From Flaviramulus sp. BrNp1-15 (GTDB lineage: Bacteria > Bacteroidota > Bacteroidia > Flavobacteriales > Flavobacteriaceae), in NCBI RefSeq assembly GCF_022259695.1, contig NZ_CP092099.1:356471-420470 (forward strand): DNA of 64,000 nt, read 5' to 3'. Below are positions 34,615 through 42,601 of this stretch, one piece after another. The notes under the pieces were generated by a model. It ran no database searches. It had not been told where the DNA came from and saw only the letters and a program-made list of their open reading frames with translations. The position numbers were made by a program, and so were the translations under genes. The stretch's first letter is position 1. Each line of letters starts with the position of its first letter.

Positions 34615-36432
34615 ATGAATCGGTTTATTGTTTTTCTTTTTTGTTTAACACTATTTTGGTCTTGTAACAGTCAAAAAAATGCAGTTGTTCCAAAAACTCC
34701 AACTGTAGTAACTCCTAAAGCGCCTCTTACTACATCAAATTCGTGCTATTGGCAGCAACATGTAGATTATAACATGGATATTGATATGGATGTAAACTCC
34801 TATCAATACAAAGGAAAACAAACTTTGGTTTACACCAACAATTCACCCGATGTTTTAAATAGAGTCTATTATCACTTGTATTTTAATGCTTTTCAACCGG
34901 GTAGCGAAATGGATGTGCGTTCTCGTACCATTCCAGATCCAGACTCAAGAGTAGGTGATAGAATAAGTAAATTAACACCTAGCGAAATTGGTTATATAAA
35001 AGTAAATGCTTTAACCCAAAATGGGGCGGCTTTAAAACACGAAACCGTTGGAACCGTTTTAGAGGTTGATTTAGCTAAACCTATTCAACCAGGAGAAAGC
35101 GTCACCTTTAAAATGGATTTCGATGCGCAAGTTCCGTTACAAATTCGTCGTTCTGGAAGAAACAATAAAGAAGGGGTTGCTTTATCAATGACGCAATGGT
35201 ACCCAAAATTAGCTGAATACGATTTTGAAGGTTGGCATGCCGATCCATATATAGGTCGTGAATTTCATGGAGTTTGGGGCGATTTTGATGTAAAACTAAC
35301 TATCGATAAAAACTACGTTGTTGGTGGTACAGGCTATTTGCAAAATGAGCCAGAAATAAAAGGAAATAAAAAAACGCTTCATTTTAAAGCGCCTAACGTA
35401 CACGATTTTACATGGGCTGCAGATCCTGATTATATTCATGACACAAAACAAGTTCCTAATGGGCCACTTCTAAACTTTTACTACAAAAAAACATTAGATA
35501 GTGATAAGCTTGAAAACTGGAAAAAAATGCAACCAAAAACGGTTGAACTTATGCAATATTTTAGTGAGCACATTGGTACATATCCTTACGATCAATACTC
35601 TGTTATTCAAGGTGGAGATGGCGGTATGGAATATGCCATGTGTACTTTAATAACAGGCAACCGCAGTTTTGGAAGCTTGGTAGGTGTTACAGCTCACGAA
35701 ATGGCGCACACATGGTTTCAGTTTTTATTAGCATCAAACGAAGCTAAACACGAGTGGATGGACGAAGGCTTTACAAGCTACATAAGTGATTTAGCCATGA
35801 ATGAGGTTATGAAAGCGGGCATTGACAATCCAACAGCCAATGCGTATAAAGGTTATATTTACTTAGCTAAATCTGGAAAAGAGCAACCTTTAACTACACA
35901 TGCAGACAGGTATGCCTATAACCAAGCTTATGGAATTTCGGCATACAGTAAGGGTGAAGTATTTATGGCGCAATTAGGTTATGTTATAGGTGAAGACAAC
36001 CTTAAACAAACCATTAAAAAATATTACACAGACTTTGCTTTTAAGCACCCAAAACCTTTAGATATTATTCGAACTGCCGAAAAAATTTCTGGTTTAGAAC
36101 TAGATTGGTACTTAATAGATTTTGCACAAACCACAAATACTATTGATTATGCTGTAAAATCTGTTGAAGACAAAACAGTAACCTTAGAGCGTATAGGTTT
36201 AATGCCAATGCCAATAGATTTAGAAGTTACATATACCGATGGTTCTACAGAAAGTTTTTATATCCCGTTGCAAATGATGCGTGGTGAAAAACCAACCTCA
36301 GCAACTATTATAAAAGATTGGGCGTGGGCATACCCAACTTACACTTTTGAAACCACAAAAGCTATACAAAGTGTGCAAATAGACCCTAAGGAAATGATGG
36401 CAGATATTGATAAAGAAAACAATAAAAAGTAA
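34615..36432 (+). CDS. M1-family zinc metallopeptidase lipoprotein
   Basis: The 605-residue product starts with an SPII signal ending in LFWSCNS. The N-terminal aminopeptidase-N-like beta domain (about 45-245) precedes the catalytic domain with GGDGGMEYAMCTLITG (exopeptidase GxMEN-like motif, here GGMEYA) and HEMAHTWFQF (H361, H365) with the third ligand E384 in EWMDEGFTSY, spaced by the canonical 18 residues. The C-terminal ARM-like domain of full-length M1 enzymes is shortened. It would trim peptides in the periplasm or on the surface. Upstream lies the terminator/repeat, downstream another terminator, so the gene is monocistronic. Confidence 0.92.
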   Translation: MNRFIVFLFCLTLFWSCNSQKNAVVPKTPTVVTPKAPLTTSNSCYWQQHVDYNMDIDMDVNSYQYKGKQTLVYTNNSPDVLNRVYYHLYFNAFQPGSEMDVRSRTIPDPDSRVGDRISKLTPSEIGYIKVNALTQNGAALKHETVGTVLEVDLAKPIQPGESVTFKMDFDAQVPLQIRRSGRNNKEGVALSMTQWYPKLAEYDFEGWHADPYIGREFHGVWGDFDVKLTIDKNYVVGGTGYLQNEPEIKGNKKTLHFKAPNVHDFTWAADPDYIHDTKQVPNGPLLNFYYKKTLDSDKLENWKKMQPKTVELMQYFSEHIGTYPYDQYSVIQGGDGGMEYAMCTLITGNRSFGSLVGVTAHEMAHTWFQFLLASNEAKHEWMDEGFTSYISDLAMNEVMKAGIDNPTANAYKGYIYLAKSGKEQPLTTHADRYAYNQAYGISAYSKGEVFMAQLGYVIGEDNLKQTIKKYYTDFAFKHPKPLDIIRTAEKISGLELDWYLIDFAQTTNTIDYAVKSVEDKTVTLERIGLMPMPIDLEVTYTDGSTESFYIPLQMMRGEKPTSATIIKDWAWAYPTYTFETTKAIQSVQIDPKEMMADIDKENNKK

Positions 36433-36459
36433 AGTTTTTTTATAAAACACATATAATTT

Positions 36460-36495
36460 AAAAAGCCTTTTTGTAAAAACAAAGAGGCTTTTTTT
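36460..36495 (+). terminator. Intrinsic terminator of the M1 peptidase gene
   Basis: AAAAAGCCTTTTTGT pairs with ACAAAGAGGCTTTTT around AAA with one mismatch and continues into a T7 tract. Confidence 0.85.
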
Positions 36496-36515
36496 ATGGC
36501 TAAATAATGCTTGAT

Positions 36516-36614
36516 TTTGTAAAAATTTTCAGCTATATTCGTTTAGTAGTTGAATTTAAACAACTTGTACTGAGCGTAATCGAAGTATTAAAACGATTTC
36601 ATATCAATTCGTTG
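36516..36614 (+). promoter_or_regulatory. Conserved leader of element B
   Basis: TTTG-N14-TATATTCG promoter-like pair (36516, 36534), same spacing as in element A. The distal block 36591-36614 matches 26228-26251 at 21 of 24 bases. A ~24-bp insert at 36563-36586, related to an interspersed repeat, lengthens this copy. Confidence 0.6.
36563..36586 (+). repeat. Short interspersed repeat copy inside the element B leader
   Basis: Core TACTGAGCGTAATCGAAGT with ACTT/AAGT at the ends. It interrupts the leader relative to element A and resembles the TTGAGC..GTCGAAA cores at 34503 and 47797. Confidence 0.5.
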
Positions 36615-36619
36615 GCAAC
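36611..36619 (+). repeat. Left terminal repeat of unit 1, element B
   Basis: GTTGGCAAC, inverse of 37407-37415 (GTTGCCAAC). Start codon of the unit-1 gene is 8 bp downstream. Confidence 0.65.
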
Positions 36620-36626
36620 AATTTAA

Positions 36627-37400
36627 ATGATTAAATACGACCTAAAACGATCAAAAAAACAAAATATCCCAGATTTTATTATTGTTGGATATGACTATAA
36701 AACAGTTAAAAAAGCTGAATTAAAAAAACATCTGGATGCAGGTTGGAAAATAGTCCGAAGGAAGTATTTTTTAATTACATACGTTTCAGACTGGTGGAAA
36801 CGGCTTTCAGATGGAAACAAAATTGCTGTGTTTGCAGGTATAATCGTACCAATTGTAATTGCCCTCTTGTTCAAAGACTCTGTTAATTTAACCGTATCTC
36901 CAAAATCTGATTCTAATTCGAAAAAAGAAACTTTTCTTGAAAGCACAGATTTAAAATCAGAATTGGGTTTATTGGGCTTTAACATAATTAGAGACTTTGA
37001 AAAAAATAAAGTGCAATTCACCGCAGACACGTTAGAGTTAAATGATTATTCTACTGATGGAGGTGAATTAATCATATATCGTAATAGCAAAGCGGAATAT
37101 ATCGTTTTAGACTTTTGGCTATATGGAGAAACCTGTCGCTTAAAATATTCTTATTGGGCAGACAAAAATCTAAATTTCAAAATAATAAAGAAGTTAGATT
37201 TTATCTATGACAAACCATACTACGAAATTGATTTTAAAATAGATTCGACAATTTATTACCTAGATTATTCAGACACTATATGTAAACTATATGATATTAA
37301 TAAAAATGAAATCCTAATAAAGAAATTAGTTGATAGCACAAAGGTAGAGTTGGAATCATTTTTCGAGGATGTTGCTAAAGGAATTGAAATAGTCAAATAA
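36627..37400 (+). CDS. Cassette-borne single-pass membrane protein of unknown function
   Basis: I do not recognise this 257-residue protein. The N-terminus (about 1-62) is basic (MIKYDLKRSKKQNIPDFIIV, WKIVRRKYFLITYVSDWWKRL), one hydrophobic helix lies at about 68-86 (KIAVFAGIIVPIVIALLF), and the remaining ~165 residues form an acidic beta-rich domain (TADTLELNDYSTDGGELIIYRNS-type strands, KPYYEIDFKIDSTIYYLDYS). Positive charges before the helix place the C-terminal domain outside the cytoplasm. No lipobox or enzymatic motif is seen. The gene is framed by GTTGGCAAC/GTTGCCAAC, with start and stop within 8 bp of each. Base composition is more AT-rich than the flanking peptidase gene. Confidence 0.65.
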   Translation: MIKYDLKRSKKQNIPDFIIVGYDYKTVKKAELKKHLDAGWKIVRRKYFLITYVSDWWKRLSDGNKIAVFAGIIVPIVIALLFKDSVNLTVSPKSDSNSKKETFLESTDLKSELGLLGFNIIRDFEKNKVQFTADTLELNDYSTDGGELIIYRNSKAEYIVLDFWLYGETCRLKYSYWADKNLNFKIIKKLDFIYDKPYYEIDFKIDSTIYYLDYSDTICKLYDINKNEILIKKLVDSTKVELESFFEDVAKGIEIVK

Positions 37401-37406
37401 AAAAAA

Positions 37407-37415
37407 GTTGCCAAC
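37407..37415 (+). repeat. Right terminal repeat of unit 1, element B
   Basis: GTTGCCAAC. With the next repeat it also forms a local hairpin TTGCCAAC-AATA-GTTGGCAA between the two units. Confidence 0.65.
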
Positions 37416-37419
37416 AATA

Positions 37420-37429
37420 GTTGGCAATA
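37420..37429 (+). repeat. Left terminal repeat of unit 2, element B
   Basis: GTTGGCAATA, exact inverse of 39360-39369. It differs from the unit-1 left repeat at the ninth base (T for C), and its distant partner carries the compensating change. Confidence 0.65.
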
Positions 37430-37458
37430 ATGTGAATAAACTCAAGAACAATCATTGA

Positions 37459-38979
37459 ATGAAAGTACTTTTAGATACTAATATAATTATTCACAGAGAA
37501 GCGAACAGAATAGTTGAACACGATATTGGACAATTATTTAATTGGATTGATAAATTGCATTACGAAAAATACATTCATCCAATCACAATCTCTGAAATTG
37601 ATTCCTATCAAAATAAACAAGTTGTTAAGACTTTTTCAATAAAATTAGATAGTTATAATAGAATTAAGCATCAACTTCCTTTTTCTAAAATTGTACAAAG
37701 TGTAAGTGTAGGGTTTGATGTTAACGATAATGATATTAATGACACTCATCTGTTAAATGAAATTTATGAAGGCAGAATAGATTTATTAATTACTCAAGAC
37801 AAAAAAATACATACAAAAGCTTCTAAACTTGGGATTTCAGACAAAGTATTTAAAATTCAATCATTTCTTGAAAAAGTCACTTCTGAAAACCCAGATTTAG
37901 TTCAATACAATGTCCTTGCTGTAAAAAAGGCTGACTTTGCAGAAGTTGACATTAATGACAATTTTTTTGATAGTTTCCGAGAAGACTATGATGAATTTGA
38001 TGATTGGTTTAAATCAAAATTTGACAAGGTTTGTTATATATGTTATAGCGACAATAACTTAACAGCTTTTCTTTATATAAAAGTTGAAGAAAAAACGGAA
38101 AATTACTCTGAAATAAAACCAATATTTGACAAGAAAAAAAGACTGAAAATTGGAACCTTAAAAGTAATTAGTAATGGATATAAAATAGGGGAAAGATTCT
38201 TAAAAATTGTCTTTGATAATGCTATTCAATATAAAGTTGATGAAATATATGTTACGGTATTTAATAAAAGACCTGAACAAGGTCAATTAATCGATATGCT
38301 TAAAGGTTGGGGGTTTACAGAACACGGAATAAAATCCACGAAAAATGGAGATGAAATCGTTTTAACAAGACCTTTTGGAAAATCACAACCTATTGAAATC
38401 AACAAACCAAAACTTTCTTTTCCATTCTTTTCGAGAGATACAAGAAAGTACATCATCAAGATAGAACCACAATATCATACGGAATTATTTCCTGATAGCA
38501 TTAATACTCGAGAAGACGAAACAAAATACACAGAAAACGAACCACATCGCAATAGAATTGGCAAGGTATACATCTCACATTCTCAAGATAGACACCTTCA
38601 ACCTGGAGATATTATTATCGTTTACAGAATGGGAGACACTAAGCCAAAAAAATATTCCAGCACAGTAACTTCAATTTGCATTGTAGAGGAAGTTATAAAC
38701 GGGTTTGCATCCTTTGAAGATTTTTACAAAGCTTGTTACAGAAGAACAATGATTAAAAAGGCAGATTTAGAAAAAGACTGGTGGAATAAATATCCCAAAT
38801 ACAGACCATTCGTTATTAAATTCCTTTATGCTCACTCTTTTCCAACACCAAAGCCAACGCTAAATGATTTGAACAGGATTGGCGTAATTCCTGACATTAT
38901 GAATATGCCACGTGGATTTATAGAATTAAATAACAATCAGTTTAATAAATTAGTTAATTTTGCTTACAACCGAAGATAA
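37459..38979 (+). CDS. PIN nuclease-like / GNAT-like / PUA-like multidomain protein
   Basis: The 506-residue product has three parts. A PIN domain (about 1-145) shows the acidic nuclease positions D6 (MKVLLDTNIII), E46 (TISEID), D92/D95 and D114 (LLITQDKKI). A GNAT-like acetyltransferase fold (about 180-315) shows LKVISNGYKIGERFLKIVFD, DEIYVTVFNKRPEQGQL and a WGFTEHGIK ending. The C-terminal region (about 355-500) has GKVYISHSQDRHLQPGDIIIVYR and VTSICIVEEVI, consistent with an EVE/PUA/ASCH-type RNA- or base-binding fold. The combination suggests a protein that cuts or modifies RNA or tRNA, as in toxin or defence systems, but activity is not established. Three bases separate it from the ASCH gene, so the two form a pair inside unit 2. 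Confidence 0.75.
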   Translation: MKVLLDTNIIIHREANRIVEHDIGQLFNWIDKLHYEKYIHPITISEIDSYQNKQVVKTFSIKLDSYNRIKHQLPFSKIVQSVSVGFDVNDNDINDTHLLNEIYEGRIDLLITQDKKIHTKASKLGISDKVFKIQSFLEKVTSENPDLVQYNVLAVKKADFAEVDINDNFFDSFREDYDEFDDWFKSKFDKVCYICYSDNNLTAFLYIKVEEKTENYSEIKPIFDKKKRLKIGTLKVISNGYKIGERFLKIVFDNAIQYKVDEIYVTVFNKRPEQGQLIDMLKGWGFTEHGIKSTKNGDEIVLTRPFGKSQPIEINKPKLSFPFFSRDTRKYIIKIEPQYHTELFPDSINTREDETKYTENEPHRNRIGKVYISHSQDRHLQPGDIIIVYRMGDTKPKKYSSTVTSICIVEEVINGFASFEDFYKACYRRTMIKKADLEKDWWNKYPKYRPFVIKFLYAHSFPTPKPTLNDLNRIGVIPDIMNMPRGFIELNNNQFNKLVNFAYNRR

Positions 38980-38982
38980 TAT

Positions 38983-39354
38983 ATGAAAGTCGTTTTATCA
39001 ATTAAACCAGAATTTGCCTTTAAGATTTTTGATGGCTCTAAAAAGTTTGAATTTAGAAAAGCCATATTTAAAAACAATAATGTTAAATCTATCATAGTTT
39101 ATGCTTCATCGCCTGTACAAAAAGTAATTGGCGAATTTGAAATCGGTAAAATCTTCAATAATGACCTCGAAACTCTTTGGAACTTGACAAAAGATCATTC
39201 GGGAATTACAGAAGATTTTTTTTATGAATATTTCTCGGAGAGAGAAAAAGGGTTCGCTATTCAAGTTAAGAATATGAAAAAATATAAAGAACCTAAATGC
39301 TTAAAAACGGATTTTAATTTACATCCACCACAATCTTTTGCATACGTGAAATAA
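38983..39354 (+). CDS. ASCH-domain protein
   Basis: The 123-residue product is a single ASCH (PUA-superfamily) domain: VVLSIKPEFAFKIFDGSKKFEFRK at the start with the GxKxxExR-like motif, IIVYASSPVQKVIGEFEIG in the middle and FAIQVKNMKKYKEP near the end. Such domains bind RNA or modified bases; some act as RNA coactivators or small amidohydrolases/nucleases. It is translated just after the PIN-GNAT-PUA gene (3-bp gap), so a functional pair, possibly toxin and antidote or enzyme and specificity factor, is plausible. The stop lies 5 bp before the right repeat of unit 2. Confidence 0.82.
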   Translation: MKVVLSIKPEFAFKIFDGSKKFEFRKAIFKNNNVKSIIVYASSPVQKVIGEFEIGKIFNNDLETLWNLTKDHSGITEDFFYEYFSEREKGFAIQVKNMKKYKEPKCLKTDFNLHPPQSFAYVK

Positions 39355-39359
39355 AACAC

Positions 39360-39369
39360 TATTGCCAAC
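39360..39369 (+). repeat. Right terminal repeat of unit 2, element B
   Basis: TATTGCCAAC, followed by ATCGTGTATAA, comparable with AATGTATAA after the right repeat of element A. Confidence 0.65.
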
Positions 39370-39390
39370 ATCGTGTATAATTAATTGCGG

Positions 39391-39413
39391 GTGAATTTCT
39401 TCCAGAAATTCAC
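39391..39413. terminator. Perfect 10-bp hairpin at the right end of element B
   Basis: GTGAATTTCT (39391-39400) and AGAAATTCAC (39404-39413) around TCC. There is no long T-tract on either strand, so termination is only a possibility; it sits where element A has its GATTTTCC/GGAAAATC stem. It is also 10 bp past the stop of the minus-strand gene at 39423. Confidence 0.45.
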
Positions 39414-39422
39414 TTACTTAAT

Positions 39423-40613
39423 TTAATACCAAGGTTCTTTTTTATAAACAAATGTTTTAGCAACCCGCTCTCGGTTATTAAGCCTTAAATGTGTGCTTAT
39501 AATTTGTCTGTTCCTGTAGCCTAACAAGTGAAAAAACGACTTCGCATAAAACTTAGCAACTCTTAAGTCTACCTGTAAAACACCTTCTTTTTTGTTAAAC
39601 CAAGAAATACCTGGTAGTAAAACCAATAAATTATCTATTCTAACGCGCCTTAAAATAGCCGATAATTTTAAAATGAATGGGTTTATGGGTTTTATTATAA
39701 AAAATCCTTCCTCGCCTTTTTGTTGGTATAAAGGCATAAAAATACTGCCTTTGTAAGGTGCTTTTATTTCTGTTTTATTGCTAATTGCTAGTTTGGTTCC
39801 TTTTTTAATTTTTTCAAAACTTTTAAATCCATTTATCATATTAAAAGTTTCGTTTTGTTCAATTTTGTGTAAATACACAACCTCAAAAACACTAGAATTA
39901 TTATTGGCTTCTGTTTTTAATTGCTCATAAAAATTAGAGAAATTAATTACCGCTTCTTCTTCTAAAACTCCAGAATATACCAGTGCTAAATATATAAACG
40001 CTATACTATTTGTTATAGCCGATGTATCATCATGTTGCCCAGACTCAAAACCTAAAGACACATACCCTAATTGATTTATATAACTTAACAAAGGCCCATT
40101 TAAATACTCTTCTATACCTAACACAATAGGCACAGGAAATTGTTTGGAGAATTTTCGGTTTATTAAAGCATCGTTAATTGTTATAAAAGGTAGTGTTTTG
40201 CTAGATGTAGTATGTAAATCGATAAAATAAAAAGGCGGTGTATTGTTTTTTAAAATATCATTTAAAATATCGAATAGCTCAATTAGTTCAGTTTCATCAG
40301 CATTTAAGGTGCTTTTATTTTTTATAACTTTAATATACTCTTTTGTCCAAAGCCTATTTAAATCGCTATCTATATACCTTTGGTGTTTTTTAAGCGCATT
40401 TAAGTTACCCGAAATACCATAAATTGTTCCGTTTACAAATGCAGGATTAATACCCTCTAAAGCATCTTTTAATGCAAAAACCCCAGAAGTTTCATTACCG
40501 TGAATACCACCAAAAAACACTACAGTGGCTCCTGCTGTAGGACCTTTAATTTTGCCAAGTATTCGGTTTATTTTTATTTTATTTTTTAGCGCTTTGCTAT
40601 ATACATCTATCAT
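39423..40613 (-). CDS. Succinylglutamate desuccinylase / aspartoacylase family protein
   Basis: The 396-residue product has the M14-like zinc site: GGIHGNETSGVFAL (H, E) near residue 35 and YFIDLHTTSSKTLPF (H) near residue 130, with DSDLNRLW providing the substrate-binding N-R pair. LGFESGQHDD carries the catalytic Glu region. A C-terminal beta domain (about 255-350, APYKGSIFMPLYQQKGEEGFFI) is as in AspA/AstE; about 45 extra residues follow it. It probably removes an acyl group from an N-acyl amino acid or peptide. Its start overlaps the stop of the upstream GCS2-CBS gene by 4 bp (ATGA), so the two are translationally coupled and likely act on the same compound. Confidence 0.85.
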   Translation of the reverse strand: MIDVYSKALKNKIKINRILGKIKGPTAGATVVFFGGIHGNETSGVFALKDALEGINPAFVNGTIYGISGNLNALKKHQRYIDSDLNRLWTKEYIKVIKNKSTLNADETELIELFDILNDILKNNTPPFYFIDLHTTSSKTLPFITINDALINRKFSKQFPVPIVLGIEEYLNGPLLSYINQLGYVSLGFESGQHDDTSAITNSIAFIYLALVYSGVLEEEAVINFSNFYEQLKTEANNNSSVFEVVYLHKIEQNETFNMINGFKSFEKIKKGTKLAISNKTEIKAPYKGSIFMPLYQQKGEEGFFIIKPINPFILKLSAILRRVRIDNLLVLLPGISWFNKKEGVLQVDLRVAKFYAKSFFHLLGYRNRQIISTHLRLNNRERVAKTFVYKKEPWY

Positions 40614-42466
40614 GCATCAAAATCGTTTAACGTAATTAAACCTATTAACTTATTATCTTTAACAACCGGAAGGCAGCCTATAGCATTTTTGGTCATTTTT
40701 TCTTTTGCTTCTTCAATAGGTGTATATTGATCGGTAGTAATAATATCGGTTTTCATTATTTTACTTATGCTTTCGTTTTGAAGTTTTGGGTTGTCTATAT
40801 AGGTTTTAACATCTGTCCATGTTAATAACCCTACCAATTTTCTGCCTGTAGTTATAACTGGCATGTGGTGAATATTCTTCCACTTCATAATATTTAAAAC
40901 CAATTCTACACTGTCTTTTTTATCTACCGAAAGAATATCTGAACTCATAATATGCTTTACAACACGTTTGTTTTCAAAAGGAGAGCCGTCTGTATGATGA
41001 AGCATTTGCCAAGTGGAAACCGGATAACCTTTTTCCTGTTTTTCATATAAATAAGCCGTTAGCAATTGCATGGCTTCAAATCGTTTATGGTTTTTAAGTA
41101 ATGTTCTATAATTTCTTATCATCCACTCTGAACCATTAAAACCTTGGACTCTATTTTTAATAATTTTTAAATAATATTCTGCGTCTTTTGGAGATACGCC
41201 AACACTATACAAGCCTTTGTATGCCATAGGCAACAGCTCATTTAAAATTAAATTATAGCTGGAAATGTATTGCCCATTCCAATAAAACTGAGCAGCTATT
41301 CCATAACGTGCAGCATTAAAAAAGTTGTTTTTTACATCTTTAAAATCCCATTGTTTATGAATGTTATTATATTTTTTGGGTTTCCCTAACATAACACCTA
41401 CCCAAAACATCATGTTTGCAATTTCATCGGTTGTAGTTGGACCAGAAGGTATATATCGGTTTTCAATTCTTAAGTTTGGTTTTCCATCGTTTTGACCATA
41501 GCACACTCTGTTCCATGGGTAAACCGTACCATTATGCAATTGTAATGCCCTTAGTTTTGGAATTTCATTATTGTTAACCATGTCCACACTGTTTTTAATA
41601 AAACCTGTGGTTAAAAAACTTCGGAATCTTGAAATATTATCTTTAAATATATCTGAAATGGATCCTGTATGCCAACTGTTACCAAAACTTACTCTAGATT
41701 GTTTTTCATTTAATATGAATGAATTTGCTCTTGTATCTATACTTTGTGTGAAAAGTGCAATACGGGTTTCGCTCCAAAGTTCTTTTCCAAATAAAATAGG
41801 TGAATTAGTGCAAGCACTTAATATTGGACCTGAGATGGCTTGCGCCCAATTATAATTATCTACAAAGTTTTTGGGCGGTAATTGTAAATGCATTTGAAAA
41901 CTGGTATTGCAACCTTCTAGCATTACCGAATCGTGAAGTAAATTAAGTTCGTCAACGCCTTTAATATGAATATCGAAATGTTGGCTTCTATATTGTTTTA
42001 TGGCTTCGTTTAAAACAGAATAACGCTCTACGTTGGTCATGTTTTCTTCGGTAGCATTACTCACAGATAGTGATGGTAAAATGCCTGTTAAAACAATTTT
42101 AATATCTTTTTTTGACGCTGCCTTTTTAGCCTTGTTTAATAACGTATCTAGTTGCTTGTGTAATTTTAAGAAGCAATCTTTACCAAGCTCAAAAGTGTCT
42201 AAATTAAGCTCAAGGTTATAATTACCTATTTCGGTTGTAAAATGTTTGTCGTTAATATCCTTTAACAATTCTAAGGATCTACTTTCTGGAAGGAATCGCT
42301 TATTTACCAAACAAAATTCTTGTTCTGCTCCTATTCTAAGAGGCGTTTCTTCAATTAGCCCTTTTTCAATCATTAAATCAAGAGCTTTTATATCGTTAAT
42401 TAGGTGGTGAATGTAGTTTGCCCTATCTTTTTTAGTCTTTAGTTTTGTAACATTTAAATCTCCCAT
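40610..42466 (-). CDS. Glutamate-cysteine ligase-like (GCS2) protein with C-terminal CBS pair
   Basis: The 618-residue product combines an ATP-grasp-independent GCS2 carboxylate-amine ligase domain (about 30-430; RIGAEQEFCLVNKRF, NYNLELNLDTFELG, SFQMHLQLPPKNFVDNYN, LRIENRYIPSGPTT) with two CBS domains (about 485-618; HHMPVITTGRKLVGLLTWTD and IGCLPVVKDNKLIGLITLND). GCS2 members form gamma-glutamyl or similar amide bonds; CBS pairs usually bind adenosine nucleotides, implying energy-state control. It is cytoplasmic. Coupled to the aspartoacylase-like gene, so a synthesis and release pair for an N-acyl or gamma-glutamyl compound is possible. The actual substrates are unknown. Confidence 0.85.
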   Translation of the reverse strand: MGDLNVTKLKTKKDRANYIHHLINDIKALDLMIEKGLIEETPLRIGAEQEFCLVNKRFLPESRSLELLKDINDKHFTTEIGNYNLELNLDTFELGKDCFLKLHKQLDTLLNKAKKAASKKDIKIVLTGILPSLSVSNATEENMTNVERYSVLNEAIKQYRSQHFDIHIKGVDELNLLHDSVMLEGCNTSFQMHLQLPPKNFVDNYNWAQAISGPILSACTNSPILFGKELWSETRIALFTQSIDTRANSFILNEKQSRVSFGNSWHTGSISDIFKDNISRFRSFLTTGFIKNSVDMVNNNEIPKLRALQLHNGTVYPWNRVCYGQNDGKPNLRIENRYIPSGPTTTDEIANMMFWVGVMLGKPKKYNNIHKQWDFKDVKNNFFNAARYGIAAQFYWNGQYISSYNLILNELLPMAYKGLYSVGVSPKDAEYYLKIIKNRVQGFNGSEWMIRNYRTLLKNHKRFEAMQLLTAYLYEKQEKGYPVSTWQMLHHTDGSPFENKRVVKHIMSSDILSVDKKDSVELVLNIMKWKNIHHMPVITTGRKLVGLLTWTDVKTYIDNPKLQNESISKIMKTDIITTDQYTPIEEAKEKMTKNAIGCLPVVKDNKLIGLITLNDFDA

Positions 42467-42576
42467 GGTTGTATAATTTAAAATGTTTTTAAAGGGTTAA
42501 ATTACTACACACTTTCTATTTTAAATATGATTTTTATCATGCACGGTTTAAAGCCTATTGTATTAATTGTTATTGC

Positions 42577-42584
42577 TACTTTTG
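42577..42584 (+). promoter_or_regulatory. -7 promoter box for rnpA
   Basis: TACTTTTG, a perfect TAnnTTTG, 17 bp before the rnpA start; an ATTG at 42557 lies at about the right distance for a -33 element. Confidence 0.6.
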
Positions 42585-42601
42585 TATCCATAAAATAATG
42601 T

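Larger units (their letters stand above)
36516..39413 (+). mobile_element. Gene-cassette-like element B (leader plus two tandem units, three genes)
   Basis: The same leader as element A starts 21 bp past a terminator. Two units follow. Unit 1 (36611-37415) is bounded by GTTGGCAAC and its inverse GTTGCCAAC. Unit 2 (37420-39369) is bounded by GTTGGCAATA and TATTGCCAAC. Only four bases separate the units. Right of unit 2 a 10-bp hairpin GTGAATTTCT/AGAAATTCAC (39391-39413) and a TGTATAA remnant echo the folded end of element A, but the expected CGTT boundary is missing, as if the end had been trimmed by the neighbouring gene. The limits and mobility are inferred; the repeats are read directly. 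Confidence 0.55.
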
